A stretch of 64,000 bases of DNA. Origin: Candidatus Enterococcus moelleringii. GTDB lineage: Bacteria > Bacillota > Bacilli > Lactobacillales > Enterococcaceae. The stretch is taken from positions 1 through 64,000 of the forward strand of contig NZ_JAFREM010000027.1 of NCBI RefSeq assembly GCF_017377575.1, written 5' to 3'. This document shows, in pieces, positions 55,330 through 63,836 of the stretch; the stretch's first letter is position 1, and each line of letters begins with the position of its first letter. The notes under the pieces were generated by a model. That model saw nothing but the letters and a program-made list of their open reading frames with translations. It searched no databases and had not been told where the DNA came from. The translations under genes were made by a program, and so were the position numbers.

Positions 55330-56135
55330 GACGAGCCTTTATGGCCGGGATCTTTATTGCTGGGATCGCTCCGATGCTGGGAGTCTTTCTGGTCATTCGC
55401 CGCCAATCGTTAATGGCGGATACTTTGTCCCATGTTTCGCTAGCTGGAGTCGCCTTAGGATTCTTCTTGAATTTGAATCCCACCATGACCACTTTACTGG
55501 TAGTCGTAGTGGCAGCAATTATCATGGAGTATTTGCAAAACATGTACAGCTCTTATTCAGAGATTTCGATTGCTATTTTGATGGCAGCGGGATTGGCGGT
55601 AGCGCTAGTGCTGATGAAGCTGGCGCCGGGAAGCTCCGCGGTGAGTATTCAATCTTATCTGTTCGGTTCTATTGTGACGGTCACTTGGTCGCAGGTCATC
55701 TTCTTAGGGATACTGTTTGTACTAGTTGGGTTGTTGTTTTTCCTATTCAAACGACCGATGTACGTGCTGACCTTTGATGAAGATATCGCAGCTGTTGACG
55801 GCTTGCCGGTGCGCATGATGTCAATGATCTTTAACGTAGTAACGGGTGTGGCGATTGCGATTATGATTCCGATTGCTGGAGCGTTGCTGATTTCAGCGAT
55901 TATGATTTTGCCGGCGGCGACAGGCATGCGGTCAGGCAAAAGCTTTAACATGGTTATCTTGATTAGTGTGATCATTGGTTTTATCGGAATTATTGGTGGT
56001 TTAACCGGGTCCTTCTATTTGGACACACCGCCGGGTGCCACCATTACTCTAGGATTTATCTTCTTATTCCTGCTGATGAACGGCTTGCGGCGTCTGCGCA
56101 TGATGACCCAGCGGAAGAAAAACCAAAACGATTAG
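55302..56135 (+). CDS. adcB: Zinc ABC transporter permease
   Basis: A 277-residue ABC-3 family permease with about eight membrane helices. [20 protein letters not shown] is the conserved cytoplasmic coupling region. It completes the zinc importer with adcA and adcC. ATG 55302 lies inside adcC with GGAGG upstream. Confidence 0.93.
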   Translation: MALLSYEFMRRAFMAGIFIAGIAPMLGVFLVIRRQSLMADTLSHVSLAGVALGFFLNLNPTMTTLLVVVVAAIIMEYLQNMYSSYSEISIAILMAAGLAVALVLMKLAPGSSAVSIQSYLFGSIVTVTWSQVIFLGILFVLVGLLFFLFKRPMYVLTFDEDIAAVDGLPVRMMSMIFNVVTGVAIAIMIPIAGALLISAIMILPAATGMRSGKSFNMVILISVIIGFIGIIGGLTGSFYLDTPPGATITLGFIFLFLLMNGLRRLRMMTQRKKNQND

Positions 56136-56166
56136 AGGAAAGCGAAGGCTTTGCCTCTTTTTTTCG
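56132..56166 (+). terminator. adc operon terminator
   Basis: AGAGGAAAGC pairs with GCTTTGCCTCT (one bulge), then seven T. Confidence 0.75.
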
Positions 56167-56179
56167 GCATTTTATTAGA

Positions 56180-56223
56180 AAAGCCGAACTTTTTCCGTCA
56201 AAAACCAGAAAATGCTCGAATTT
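56180..56223 (+). promoter_or_regulatory. Candidate inverted PurBoxes before purR
   Basis: AAAGCCGAACTTT (56180-56192) matches the PurBox consensus AWWWCCGAACWWT except at one base, and AATGCTCGAATTT (56211-56223) is a weaker inverted copy 18 nt away. A TATAAT -10 follows at 56239. This is the arrangement expected for PurR autoregulation. Confidence 0.55.
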
Positions 56224-56278
56224 TTAGGGCTAAACCCTTATAATGAGAAACGATAGAATTAGAATAGGAGTGAAAGAC

Positions 56279-57097
56279 GTGAAAATTCGTCGTAGTGAGC
56301 GTTTGATCGACACAACGCAGTATTTATTAGAACATCCCCATACGTTGATTCCACTGACCTTTTTTGCTGCTCGATACCGTTCAGCGAAATCGTCCATCAG
56401 TGAAGATTTAGCCATTGTCAAAAAGACCTTTAAGGAAAGAGGCACCGGCTTTTTAGAAACCATCCCAGGAGCCGCTGGCGGTGTGGTTTACACTCCCAGT
56501 ATTACCAATGAAGCAGCCAAAGAATACATTGAATCCTTAGCCGAACGTTTGTCAGAAGAAGATCGTTTATTACCAGGGGGCTACGTGTATCTGTCAGATA
56601 TGCTGGGTCAGCCTGATTTGTTGCGGATGGTGGGCAGAATCATCGCTGCACAATACTTAGATAAAGAAATTGATGCGGTCATGACGGTAGCTACAAAAGG
56701 TGTACCGATCGCTCAAGCAGTCTCTTATTATTTAAATGCCCCATTTGTAATCGTTCGTCGTGACTCGAAAATTACTGAAGGTTCAACTGTTAGTGTTAAT
56801 TACGTGTCTGGTTCATCAGAGCGTATTGAAAAAATGGAGCTGTCAAAACGTAGCTTGAAACGCGGATCGAAGGTCTTGATCGTTGATGACTTCATGAAGG
56901 GTGGCGGAACCGTCAACGGAATGAAGAGCTTGATTGAAGAATTTGAAGCCGAGTTGGTAGGCATTACCGTATTTGCGGAATCACGCTTCAAAGGTGAACG
57001 AGCGATCAGCGATTATCGTTCATTATTGTACGTGAAAGATGTCGACACCAGCACCAAAACCATCACGGTCGTTCCCGGAAATTGTTTTGAAGAATAA
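56279..57097 (+). CDS. purR: Pur operon repressor
   Basis: A 272-residue repressor: an N-terminal winged helix (about 1-75; FAARYRSAKSSISEDLAIVK) and a phosphoribosyltransferase-like domain that binds PRPP (VLIVDDFMKGGGTVNGM is the PRPP loop). PRPP releases it from PurBox DNA. GTG 56279 follows AGGAG by 8 nt and gives the family's usual VKIRRSERL start. PRPP is made by prs downstream. Confidence 0.94.
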   Translation: MKIRRSERLIDTTQYLLEHPHTLIPLTFFAARYRSAKSSISEDLAIVKKTFKERGTGFLETIPGAAGGVVYTPSITNEAAKEYIESLAERLSEEDRLLPGGYVYLSDMLGQPDLLRMVGRIIAAQYLDKEIDAVMTVATKGVPIAQAVSYYLNAPFVIVRRDSKITEGSTVSVNYVSGSSERIEKMELSKRSLKRGSKVLIVDDFMKGGGTVNGMKSLIEEFEAELVGITVFAESRFKGERAISDYRSLLYVKDVDTSTKTITVVPGNCFEE

Positions 57098-57122
57098 GCA
57101 AGGATTCCTTGCTTATTTTCTT
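57093..57122 (+). terminator. purR intrinsic terminator
   Basis: AATAAGCAAGG and CCTTGCTTATT form an 11-bp stem with loop ATT, followed by TTCTTG. The stem includes the stop codon. Confidence 0.75.
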
Positions 57123-57201
57123 GTGGACTTTTCTAAGTAGATTGAAAATGAACAGATAGTGAGCTACACTTAATCAGAGAAAACTATTAGGAGTGACTAT
57201 T

Positions 57202-58569
57202 TTGGAAAATCGATACGCCATTATTTTGGCAGCGGGTAAGGGTACCCGCATGAAATCAAAGCTGTATAAGGTGCTGCATCCAGTAGCCGGCAAACCAATG
57301 GTAGAACACATTATTGAACGAGTGATTGAAACGAGTCCAGCAGAAATCGTCACTATCGTCGGTCATGGTGCTGAAAAAGTGAAGGCTCAATTAGGCGAAC
57401 GAAGCCAGTATGCATTGCAGGCTGAACAATTAGGAACAGGCCATGCAGTCGTGCAGGCGGCCGACTTTTTGAAAGATAAAACTGGGACAACCTTAGTTAT
57501 CAGTGGCGATACACCGCTTTTAACGACGCAAACGTTGGACAACTTGTTTGACTACCATCAAGGGAAAAAAGCCAGTGCCACAATTTTAACCGCTCATGCT
57601 GAAGATCCAACAGGCTATGGCCGGATTTTGCGAGATCATGTCGGCATTGTTGAGAAAATTGTGGAACAAAAAGATGCGACTTTGGAAGAAGCCCGCGTAC
57701 AAGAAATCAACACAGGGACTTACTGCTTTGACAATAAAGCCTTATTCGAAGCGTTGGAAAAGATCGGCACTAACAATGCCCAAGGTGAGTACTACTTAAC
57801 CGATATCGTTGAAATTCTAAAAAATGACGGCAAAACCGTTGCTGCTTACCAAACTGAAGACTTTGAAGAATCACTTGGCGTAAATGATCGCATGGCTTTA
57901 GCAAAGGCTAACGAAATTATGCGGGCTCGTATTAACAAGATGCATATGGTTAACGGAGTCAGCTTCATTGATCCTGCCAGCACGTATATTGATGCTGGGG
58001 TAGTGATTGGCTCAGATACCATCATTGAACCAGGTGTTCAGCTGCAAGGCAAAACAGTTATCGGTGAAGATTGCGTGATCGGCGCTCATTCTAAAATCGT
58101 CGACAGCACGATTGAAGACAATGTGGAAATCAAATCTTCTGTGATCGAAGAAAGCATTGTGCGTAAGAATGCTGATGTTGGACCGTATGCTCATTTGCGT
58201 CCACAATCAGATATTGGCGAACATGCCCATATTGGCAACTTTGTGGAAATTAAAAAAGCTTCAATTGGTGAGCAAACCAAAGTGGGTCATCTAACTTACG
58301 TAGGTGATGCAACATTAGGCAAAGAGATCAACGTAGGCTGCGGAGTTGTTTTTGTAAACTACGACGGCAAGAACAAGCATCATACCACAGTTGGCGACCA
58401 TGTCTTTATCGGCTCTGGTACCAACCTGGTAGCTCCTGTGAACTTGGAGGACCATAGTGTTACAGCTGCCGGCTCAACTATCACCGAAGACGTAAAAAGC
58501 GGGGATATGGCGATTGCCCGGGCAAGACAAGTGAACAAAGAAGGCTATGCTTCACGAATTCCTTACTAA
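57202..58569 (+). CDS. glmU: Bifunctional UDP-N-acetylglucosamine pyrophosphorylase / glucosamine-1-phosphate N-acetyltransferase
   Basis: A 455-residue enzyme making UDP-GlcNAc for the wall. The N-terminal uridyltransferase domain has [20 protein letters not shown] and GTGHAVVQA; the C-terminal left-handed beta helix (about 250-455) carries the acetyltransferase site ([40 protein letters not shown]). TTG 57202 is correctly spaced from AGGAG, whereas GTG 57193 overlaps it. Confidence 0.95.
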   Translation: MENRYAIILAAGKGTRMKSKLYKVLHPVAGKPMVEHIIERVIETSPAEIVTIVGHGAEKVKAQLGERSQYALQAEQLGTGHAVVQAADFLKDKTGTTLVISGDTPLLTTQTLDNLFDYHQGKKASATILTAHAEDPTGYGRILRDHVGIVEKIVEQKDATLEEARVQEINTGTYCFDNKALFEALEKIGTNNAQGEYYLTDIVEILKNDGKTVAAYQTEDFEESLGVNDRMALAKANEIMRARINKMHMVNGVSFIDPASTYIDAGVVIGSDTIIEPGVQLQGKTVIGEDCVIGAHSKIVDSTIEDNVEIKSSVIEESIVRKNADVGPYAHLRPQSDIGEHAHIGNFVEIKKASIGEQTKVGHLTYVGDATLGKEINVGCGVVFVNYDGKNKHHTTVGDHVFIGSGTNLVAPVNLEDHSVTAAGSTITEDVKSGDMAIARARQVNKEGYASRIPY

Positions 58570-58672
58570 TTTTTAAGGTAGATAGCTTGATTTCCTTGCG
58601 AAAAATGACTAGTATTTTAGTTGAAATAGTATATAATCGGTAGCGTATTGTAAAAAGAAAGTGGAGGGACCC

Positions 58673-59641
58673 ATGTCAAAACAGTATTTTGATCCAAGAT
58701 TGAAAATCTTTGCCTTGAACTCGAATCGTCCGTTAGCAGAAAAAATTGCAGAAGCTGTTGGTGTACAACTAGGAAAAAGCTCAGTAACTCAATTTAGCGA
58801 TGGCGAAATTCAGGTCAATATCGAAGAAAGTATTCGTGGTGCGCATGTCTATGTCATTCAGTCAACCAGTAGTCCGGTAAATGATAACTTGATGGAACTA
58901 TTAATTATGATTGATGCCTTAAAACGTGCAAGTGCAAAAACTATTAACGTAGTAATGCCTTATTACGGCTATGCACGTCAAGATCGAAAAGCTCGTGCTC
59001 GTGAACCAATTACAGCGAAATTAGTAGCGAACATGATCCAAAAAGCAGGAGCAACTCGTCTGTTAACATTGGATTTGCATGCTTCACAGATTCAAGGGTT
59101 CTTTGATATTCCAGTGGATCATTTAATGGGAGCACCATTAATTGCTAACTACTTTGTGGAACAAGGAGTTTGCGGCGATGATGTCGTTGTTGTATCTCCA
59201 GACCATGGCGGGGTAACTCGTGCTCGTAAATTAGCAGAATTTTTGAAGGCGCCGATTGCCATTATCGATAAACGCCGTCCAAAAGCAAACGTAGCAGAAG
59301 TTATGAACATCATTGGGAATGTCGACGGCAAAACCTGTGTCATTATCGATGATATGATCGACACTGCGGGTACCATCACTTTAGCTGCCAATGCCTTAAA
59401 AGAAGCTGGCGCAAAACAAGTATACGCATCATGTACGCACCCTGTTTTATCAGGTCCTGCAATGCAGCGTATCCAAGACTCAGCGATTGAGCACTTGGTT
59501 GTTACTGATTCAATCTACTTGTCAGACGATCGTAAAATCGACAAGATCGACGAAATCAGCGTTGGCGAACTAATGGGAGATGCCATCAAACGCATCCACG
59601 AAAACAAACCAGTCAGCCCATTGTTTGAAACTAAAAAATAA
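58673..59641 (+). CDS. prs: Ribose-phosphate pyrophosphokinase
   Basis: A 322-residue PRPP synthetase. Visible are the flexible loop [19 protein letters not shown], the catalytic [18 protein letters not shown] and the PRPP-binding loop [20 protein letters not shown] 58673 follows GGAGGGA. PRPP feeds nucleotide synthesis and is the effector of purR two genes upstream. Followed by a terminator and then the 1.86 kb non-coding array. Confidence 0.96.
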   Translation: MSKQYFDPRLKIFALNSNRPLAEKIAEAVGVQLGKSSVTQFSDGEIQVNIEESIRGAHVYVIQSTSSPVNDNLMELLIMIDALKRASAKTINVVMPYYGYARQDRKARAREPITAKLVANMIQKAGATRLLTLDLHASQIQGFFDIPVDHLMGAPLIANYFVEQGVCGDDVVVVSPDHGGVTRARKLAEFLKAPIAIIDKRRPKANVAEVMNIIGNVDGKTCVIIDDMIDTAGTITLAANALKEAGAKQVYASCTHPVLSGPAMQRIQDSAIEHLVVTDSIYLSDDRKIDKIDEISVGELMGDAIKRIHENKPVSPLFETKK

Positions 59642-59649
59642 TAGATTAA

Positions 59650-59695
59650 AAAGCGCAATTTTCCGGATGAAGGGAAATTGCGCTTTTTTTATTTA
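59650..59695 (+). terminator. prs intrinsic terminator
   Basis: AAGCGCAATTT pairs with AAATTGCGCTT, with extra TCC/GGG pairing inside, followed by seven T. Confidence 0.88.
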
Positions 59696-59714
59696 TCTTC
59701 GTACGCGTATGCAG

Positions 59715-59893
59715 TCAGTGAAAAGTTGGACTGGCAACTAGTTCCAATTAAGGGAATCATTTTTCGAAGAGCGTGAAAAATGATTCTTATCGTCGTACGT
59801 CTACCATTTTACTAAACAGGTTTAACGATAAAATTGTATTAGCTTTGTTATGAGTTGTTTGCGCGATAAGAAACTGGGAAAAGTAAAACTGGC
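59715..59893 (+). repeat. Interspersed repeat element, copy 3
   Basis: Start motif CAGTGAAAAGTTGGACTGGC (59715), perfect hairpin AATCATTTTTC/GAAAAATGATT (59757-59787), box TCGTCGTACGTCTACCATTT then ACTAAAC, and end motif ACTGGGAAAAGTAAAACTGG (59873) that abuts the minus-strand U-tract of sRNA unit 1. Motif spacing is 158 bp. Confidence 0.75.
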
Positions 59894-59973
59894 AAAAAAA
59901 GAACCCGTCGGTGGGTGGCCGACGGGAAAAGGAGTTAAAAAAATGAAAAAGTGTTAGGGTTGTTTGTTGGTAT
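59893..59973 (-). ncRNA. Candidate sRNA, array unit 1
   Basis: Minus strand: box TTCATG-N5-TTCACA (59995-60011), 9 nt, -10 TAGTAT (59980-59985), an invariant C/U-rich segment, then the terminator CCCGTCGG/CCGACGGG with loop CCACCCA and a U-tract (59894-59900). This copy has extra As in the anti-start segment. The predicted RNA is about 80 nt. Confidence 0.65.
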
Positions 59974-60078
59974 ACTTATATACTACAAGATAAATGTGAA
60001 AATGTCATGAATTTAGTCTTGACAAACTATGAAGCTTATTGTAGCGAAAGAAAAACTTTAGAATTTAGGTAATTTAGA

Positions 60079-60156
60079 CAAAAAGAAAACCCATCGGTGG
60101 GTGGCCGACGGGTAAGGAGTTAAAAATGAAAAAGTGTTAGGGTTGTTTGTTGGTAT
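60079..60156 (-). ncRNA. Candidate sRNA, array unit 2
   Basis: Minus strand: box TTCACA-N5-TTCACA (60178-60194), 9 nt, -10 TATTAT (60163-60168), the invariant segment (CCAACAAACAACCCTAACAC, then CTTTTTCATTTTTA and ACTCCTT) and a terminator CCCGTCGG/CCGATGGG with one mismatch and a TTTTCTTTTT tail. Its upstream 45 bp are nearly identical to those of unit 4, so these two duplicated with their promoters. Confidence 0.65.
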
Positions 60157-60242
60157 GCTTATATAATACAACCTAGATGTGAACGATTTGTGAATGTAGT
60201 GTTGGAAAAGTGTAAAACTTGAAGAAAGGTGAGAATTTTTTA

Positions 60243-60393
60243 AGGATGCTGTACATACATGCTTTTCTAAGCCCGTGAAAAATGAATCTCATCGTCATAC
60301 GCCTATCATTTTACTAAACGTCACGAGTCTTTTTTTATTAGTGACTACTGAATTTCTTTCTATCTCAATAGAACTGCGAAAAGTAAAACTGAT
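60243..60393 (+). repeat. Interspersed repeat element, copy 4 (truncated)
   Basis: It lacks the start motif and the left hairpin arm; retained are CCCGTGAAAAATGAATCTCA, the box CGTCATACGCCTATCATTTT then ACTAAAC, and the end motif ACTGCGAAAAGTAAAACTG (60373) touching the U-tract of sRNA unit 3. Confidence 0.65.
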
Positions 60394-60468
60394 AAAAATA
60401 GCCTGCCGGTGGGTGGCCGGCAGGCAAGGAGTTAAAAATGAAAAAGTGTTAGGGTTGTTTGTTGGTAT
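60393..60468 (-). ncRNA. Candidate sRNA, array unit 3
   Basis: Minus strand: box TTCATA-N5-GTCACA (60490-60506), 9 nt, -10 TATAGT (60475-60480), the invariant segment, and the terminator GCCTGCCGG/CCGGCAGGC with loop CCACCCA then TATTTTT. Relative to units 1 and 5 the stem has paired changes that keep base pairing. Confidence 0.65.
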
Positions 60469-60611
60469 ACATATACTATACAAGATAGATGTGACTAAAA
60501 TATGAACGAAGTGTTGGAAAAGTTTAAAACTTGAAAAAGATCAACACATCTAACTAAAATTCACCATTTATTAGATAGAAAATAATTCTTAGTCAGTTTC
60601 CTATTTTTGGA

Positions 60612-60790
60612 TACTATGAAAGCAGGACTGACAGCTACCTCCGTGTAAAGGAATTCATTTTTCCAAGACCACGAAAAATGAGTCCTATCGTCATACGCCT
60701 ATCATTTTACTAAACGAGTTTAACCGTAATTTTGAGCAGATTTGATTAGTAAAGCTTTCACGATATAAAACTGCGAAAAGTAAAAGTGAC
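60612..60790 (+). repeat. Interspersed repeat element, copy 5
   Basis: Start motif ACTATGAAAGCAGGACTGAC (60612), GCTACCTCC, hairpin TCATTTTTC/GAAAAATGA, box TCGTCATACGCCTATCATTT then ACTAAAC, and end motif ACTGCGAAAAGTAAAAGTG (60770) touching the U-tract of sRNA unit 4. Spacing 158 bp. Confidence 0.75.
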
Positions 60791-60866
60791 AAAAGAAAAC
60801 CTGCCAGTGGGTAGCTGGCAGGTAAGGAGTTAAAAATGAAAAAGTGTTAGGGTTGTTTGTTGGTAT
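60790..60866 (-). ncRNA. Candidate sRNA, array unit 4
   Basis: Minus strand: box TTCACA-N5-TTCACA (60888-60904), 9 nt, -10 TATTAT (60873-60878), the invariant segment, and the terminator ACCTGCCAG/CTGGCAGGT with loop CTACCCA then TTTTCTTTT. Three stem positions differ from unit 5 with compensating changes. Confidence 0.65.
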
Positions 60867-60981
60867 ACATATATAATACAAGACAGATGTGAACGATTTG
60901 TGAATGTAGTGTTGGAAAAGTGTAAAACATTGAAAAGTTGGGAATTTGTTTTAGAAAGAATATGAATCTTTCTGAAGGGTT

Positions 60982-61160
60982 AGACTGTAGTTGAATATGT
61001 GGAGCTACCTCCAAGTAAGGAATTCATTTTTCGAAAGGCACGAAAAATGAGTCCTATCGTCATACGCTTACCATCCTGCTAAACGTCACTATTTGTTAGC
61101 TAGTTAGTAACTTTTTATGACCTTTTCTATTGTAGCTACTGCAAAAAGCAGGACTGGCAA
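60982..61160 (+). repeat. Interspersed repeat element, copy 6 (degenerate start, shares end motif with copy 7)
   Basis: The start motif is barely recognisable (GACTGTAGTTGAATATGTGG); GAGCTACCTCCAAGTAAGG, hairpin TCATTTTTC/GAAAAATGA and the box CGTCATACGCTTACCATCCT then GCTAAAC are clear. Its end motif (61138) is the start motif of copy 7, so the two are a tandem pair. Confidence 0.65.
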
Positions 61161-61322
61161 CTGGCAGCTACCTCCAGGTAAGGAAATCATTTTTCGAAGC
61201 CCGTGAAAAATGAATCTTATCGTCATACGCTTACCATCCAACTAAACATCACGAGACCATGTGTCGTAGGGAAACTATTGGATTTCTTTCTATCAATGCG
61301 GACTGCGAAAAGTTGGACTGGC
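61138..61322 (+). repeat. Interspersed repeat element, copy 7
   Basis: Start motif ACTGCAAAAAGCAGGACTGG (61138), GCAGCTACCTCCAGG, hairpin TCATTTTTC/GAAAAATGA, box TCGTCATACGCTTACCATCC then AACTAAAC, and end motif ACTGCGAAAAGTTGGACTGG (61301) touching the U-tract of sRNA unit 5. Spacing 163 bp. Confidence 0.75.
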
Positions 61323-61399
61323 AAAAAAATAGCCTGTCGGTGGGTGGCCGACAGGCAAGGAGTTAAAAATGAAAAAGTGTTAGGGTTGTTTGTTGGTAT
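61323..61399 (-). ncRNA. Candidate sRNA, array unit 5
   Basis: Minus strand: box ATCATG-N5-ATCACA (61421-61437), 9 nt, -10 TATTAT (61406-61411), the invariant segment, and the terminator GCCTGTCGG/CCGACAGGC with loop CCACCCA then TATTTTTTT. It is the unit closest to the mga-like gene and lies on the same strand. No terminator for that gene is seen in the 60 bp between, so read-through into the array is possible. Confidence 0.65.
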
Positions 61400-61497
61400 A
61401 CATATATAATACAAGCTAAATGTGATAGATTCATGATCAAAGAATAGGAAAACAGTGAATTCTATGAATTAATTTCCTCTTTTTTCTTAATCCTCTA

Positions 61498-63006
61498 TTA
61501 CGCTTTTAGATTTGCCTGATTTTTCTTGGCGTAAATTTCCCGCAGCATCAAATACAAAGGAATCAGATCCTTTTCGCTGTAGTTGTGCTCTAAGACATGG
61601 ATCGGAAGATTAGGCTTTTCCTTTTTCAGCAGCATAGACGAGCTGATAATCAGGTCGTAGCCGTCTTTTAGCGATGCATCGTAAGGTTCGGCTTCCACAA
61701 AACGCAGATCGTCTAAGAAACGATACAACTCCAATACGAACATGGCATTGTGCTCCATTGCAATCCCTACCTTCAAATCTTCCGCATAAGGGAATTGATT
61801 AAAGCAAGGCATTAACAGGTGCTTAAAGGATTTTCCTAACAGCACGCGAAGTGAGCGGACGAACTGATAATCGGTATTTTCGCCGGCAGTATGCATGAAG
61901 TTCATAATGTTTTGCTCCAGCACGTGTTCCCCTTGAGACTGATGCTCCTTATGTTCCAACACCATGCTCATGATATTTGGAAACGGTTGGCGGAACACAT
62001 AATAGGCAAAGGTAATGTTCAACAGATTGCCGATAATCAGCGGATCATCCATGACCTCTGGTTTATCTGGGAACAAGGTCTTCTTAGCAAAGCGGCGGAA
62101 TTCCGTCACGAAGCTGTTAACCGGGTTCGGATACGCCTCAAAGTCGTGCAAGGTTTGCTTCAAGCTGTTGTCGTCGCGAACGGTATAAAATGGTGCGTAG
62201 TGAGCCAAGAAATAAATGAAGCTGGATTCGCCTTTTAATTGCCTAGTCGTCATCGGTACATCCAACAATTCGCCTAATGAAGTGAAATCGTAGTAAGGAT
62301 TGTTCTTCATTAAGAAATTGTAGCGGGTGTCGTATTTGGCAAAGTGCTGTTTGTTGATACGCATAATGGAAATGCCCGCAAACATGCGCAATTCGTGCAC
62401 ACCAAAATATGTACGTGACAACGGGAAGTAGGACTTGAAGGTTTCCACCGATTTGTCTACTAATTCTTCATCGACATCCAATGGGAAAGCTAATCCCCGA
62501 GTTCCTAGCCATAAAATATTAAACAGCGCAATCCGAATCAGACGCTCGTCACCAGACATCCCTGCTTCGGTATAAGTAAAACGCAAATTGAAGGTTTTTA
62601 AGTAGCGTTTCAAACGATCAATTTTACGGGAAACCGTGGAACGGCTGACATAATATTTATCACAAAACTTCTCAATGGTTGGTTCTTCTTCATTTAAGAA
62701 GTACAGAATAAACTGAAAAGGGACCGCTTGTTTCAGTAAATGGTAACGGTATTCGTCTAAGCTGGCAGAAAGATTTTCTAAATTGATTTTCCCCGCCCGC
62801 ATCATGATGGTTTCGTGTTCTGGATAGATTTCTTTTAATTCTGCATCAATTTCATTTAATTCGATCACGGTTTGCTGATAGTTTAAACCCATTTCATCAG
62901 ACAGTTGGCTGACCGGAAAGATTTGCATACTGGATTGATTCAAGTAACGGAAAATTGTAAAACGTAGAAGGAGCGATGAATCAAACATCAGTTCTTCATA
63001 AAGCAT
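61498..63006 (-). CDS. Mga-family transcriptional regulator
   Basis: A 502-residue regulator of the Mga/AtxA type. An N-terminal HTH (about 25-60: IFPVSQLSDEMGLNYQQTVI) and a second Mga-type HTH (about 95-130: IEKFCDKYYVSRSTVSRKID) precede the long PRD-like and EIIB-like region; the C-terminus is basic. Such proteins globally activate surface and virulence genes, often with PTS input. ATG 63006 follows AAAGGAGGAAA. It is immediately upstream of, and co-oriented with, the candidate sRNA array. Its targets are unknown. Confidence 0.85.
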   Translation of the reverse strand: MLYEELMFDSSLLLRFTIFRYLNQSSMQIFPVSQLSDEMGLNYQQTVIELNEIDAELKEIYPEHETIMMRAGKINLENLSASLDEYRYHLLKQAVPFQFILYFLNEEEPTIEKFCDKYYVSRSTVSRKIDRLKRYLKTFNLRFTYTEAGMSGDERLIRIALFNILWLGTRGLAFPLDVDEELVDKSVETFKSYFPLSRTYFGVHELRMFAGISIMRINKQHFAKYDTRYNFLMKNNPYYDFTSLGELLDVPMTTRQLKGESSFIYFLAHYAPFYTVRDDNSLKQTLHDFEAYPNPVNSFVTEFRRFAKKTLFPDKPEVMDDPLIIGNLLNITFAYYVFRQPFPNIMSMVLEHKEHQSQGEHVLEQNIMNFMHTAGENTDYQFVRSLRVLLGKSFKHLLMPCFNQFPYAEDLKVGIAMEHNAMFVLELYRFLDDLRFVEAEPYDASLKDGYDLIISSSMLLKKEKPNLPIHVLEHNYSEKDLIPLYLMLREIYAKKNQANLKA

Positions 63007-63174
63007 CTTATTTCCTCCTTTTTTAAGTGTAATTCGCCGAAAATCGGCAGATACTTGTCTACATTGTACTTTATTTGTTAAAAACTGTCAGTTTATAGAC
63101 ACGCAGGGCCATCAGAGCTTAATGTTATGCAGAAATTCTCGATTTCGTGTATGCTGAAGCTGAAGGTGATAAAC

Positions 63175-63774
63175 ATGACAAAATCAAGGCTGGAGGCCTT
63201 TACTGACGGCGTAGTCGCCATCGTTTTGACGGTTTTGGTCTTAGATATTCAAATACCTGATCCGCCGACATTAGGGTCGCTTTTCAGCATTTTTCATACG
63301 CTGCTGGCCTATGTAGTCAGCTTTATTTTTGTGGCGGTGATTTGGGTGAACCATCATCGGGTTATGCAGATGACGGAAAAAATTAATTACGGCGTGATCT
63401 GGGCCAATATTTTCTGGCTCTTTTGGCTAACTTTGTGTCCGGCGGTAACCAGCTGGGTGGGGCGTAATCCCAATGAGTTTTGGCCGGAATTGGCGTATGT
63501 GGTGGTGTATGGAATGTGGAGTTTTTCCTTTGGTGTCTTATCAAAGAAAATTATTAAAGCCAATGACCCCGACAGCCATGTGGTGAAGGTCCTGAAGCGG
63601 GACAAACGCAGCCGGCTATCTATGATTATTAATCTGATCCTGCTGGCGGGCGTGTTCATTTATCCGGCGGTGGGGATGCTTGGACGGTTCCTAGTTTCGG
63701 CTTTGTGGGTAGTTTCTTACCGCAAGGCGGATGAGTACTATCATAAAATTTTTCCAACCAAAAAACGAGCTTGA
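63175..63774 (+). CDS. TMEM175/DUF1211-family membrane protein
   Basis: A 199-residue membrane protein with about five to six hydrophobic segments. The first helix, SRLEAFTDGVVAIVLTVLVL, carries the family's R-x3-F-(S/T)-D motif that lines the pore in bacterial TMEM175 potassium channels; HHRVMQ follows the third segment. It may conduct K+ or other cations; function is inferred from the family. ATG 63175 follows AAGGTGAT; the ATG at 63127 has no RBS. Confidence 0.85.
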   Translation: MTKSRLEAFTDGVVAIVLTVLVLDIQIPDPPTLGSLFSIFHTLLAYVVSFIFVAVIWVNHHRVMQMTEKINYGVIWANIFWLFWLTLCPAVTSWVGRNPNEFWPELAYVVVYGMWSFSFGVLSKKIIKANDPDSHVVKVLKRDKRSRLSMIINLILLAGVFIYPAVGMLGRFLVSALWVVSYRKADEYYHKIFPTKKRA

Positions 63775-63799
63775 TCACTACGATCAAGCTCGCTTTTTT
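63766..63799 (+). terminator. Intrinsic terminator overlapping the stop codon
   Basis: CGAGCTTGATC pairs with GATCAAGCTCG around ACTAC, followed by CTTTTTTC. The TGA stop is within the stem. Confidence 0.85.
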
Positions 63800-63836
63800 C
63801 ATAACTAGCAAGCTGAAGGAGTTCCTGCAGCTCTTT

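Noticed and set aside
59715-61322. Repeats at 59.7-61.3 kb considered as a CRISPR array.
   Set aside because: Units are 70-180 bp, irregularly spaced, contain terminators, and no cas gene is near.
59937-61382. Plus-strand mini-ORFs in the array: AAGGAG, then ATGAAAAAGTGTTAG (Met-Lys-Lys-Cys-stop) in five copies, which a -1 shift would extend to MKKVLGLFVGIHI.
   Set aside because: It looks like a gene start, but the conserved block ends precisely at minus-strand promoter and terminator landmarks, there is no plus-strand promoter, and the heptamer is preceded by G rather than A, so the slip site is poor. The start-like sequence is better explained as the complement of an anti-start sRNA.
60275-61409. 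Two similar reading frames of 68-76 codons (60275-60505 and 61203-61409) beginning MKNES.
   Set aside because: They resemble each other only because both cross the same interspersed repeat and sRNA unit; neither has an RBS and the sequence constraint is on RNA features.
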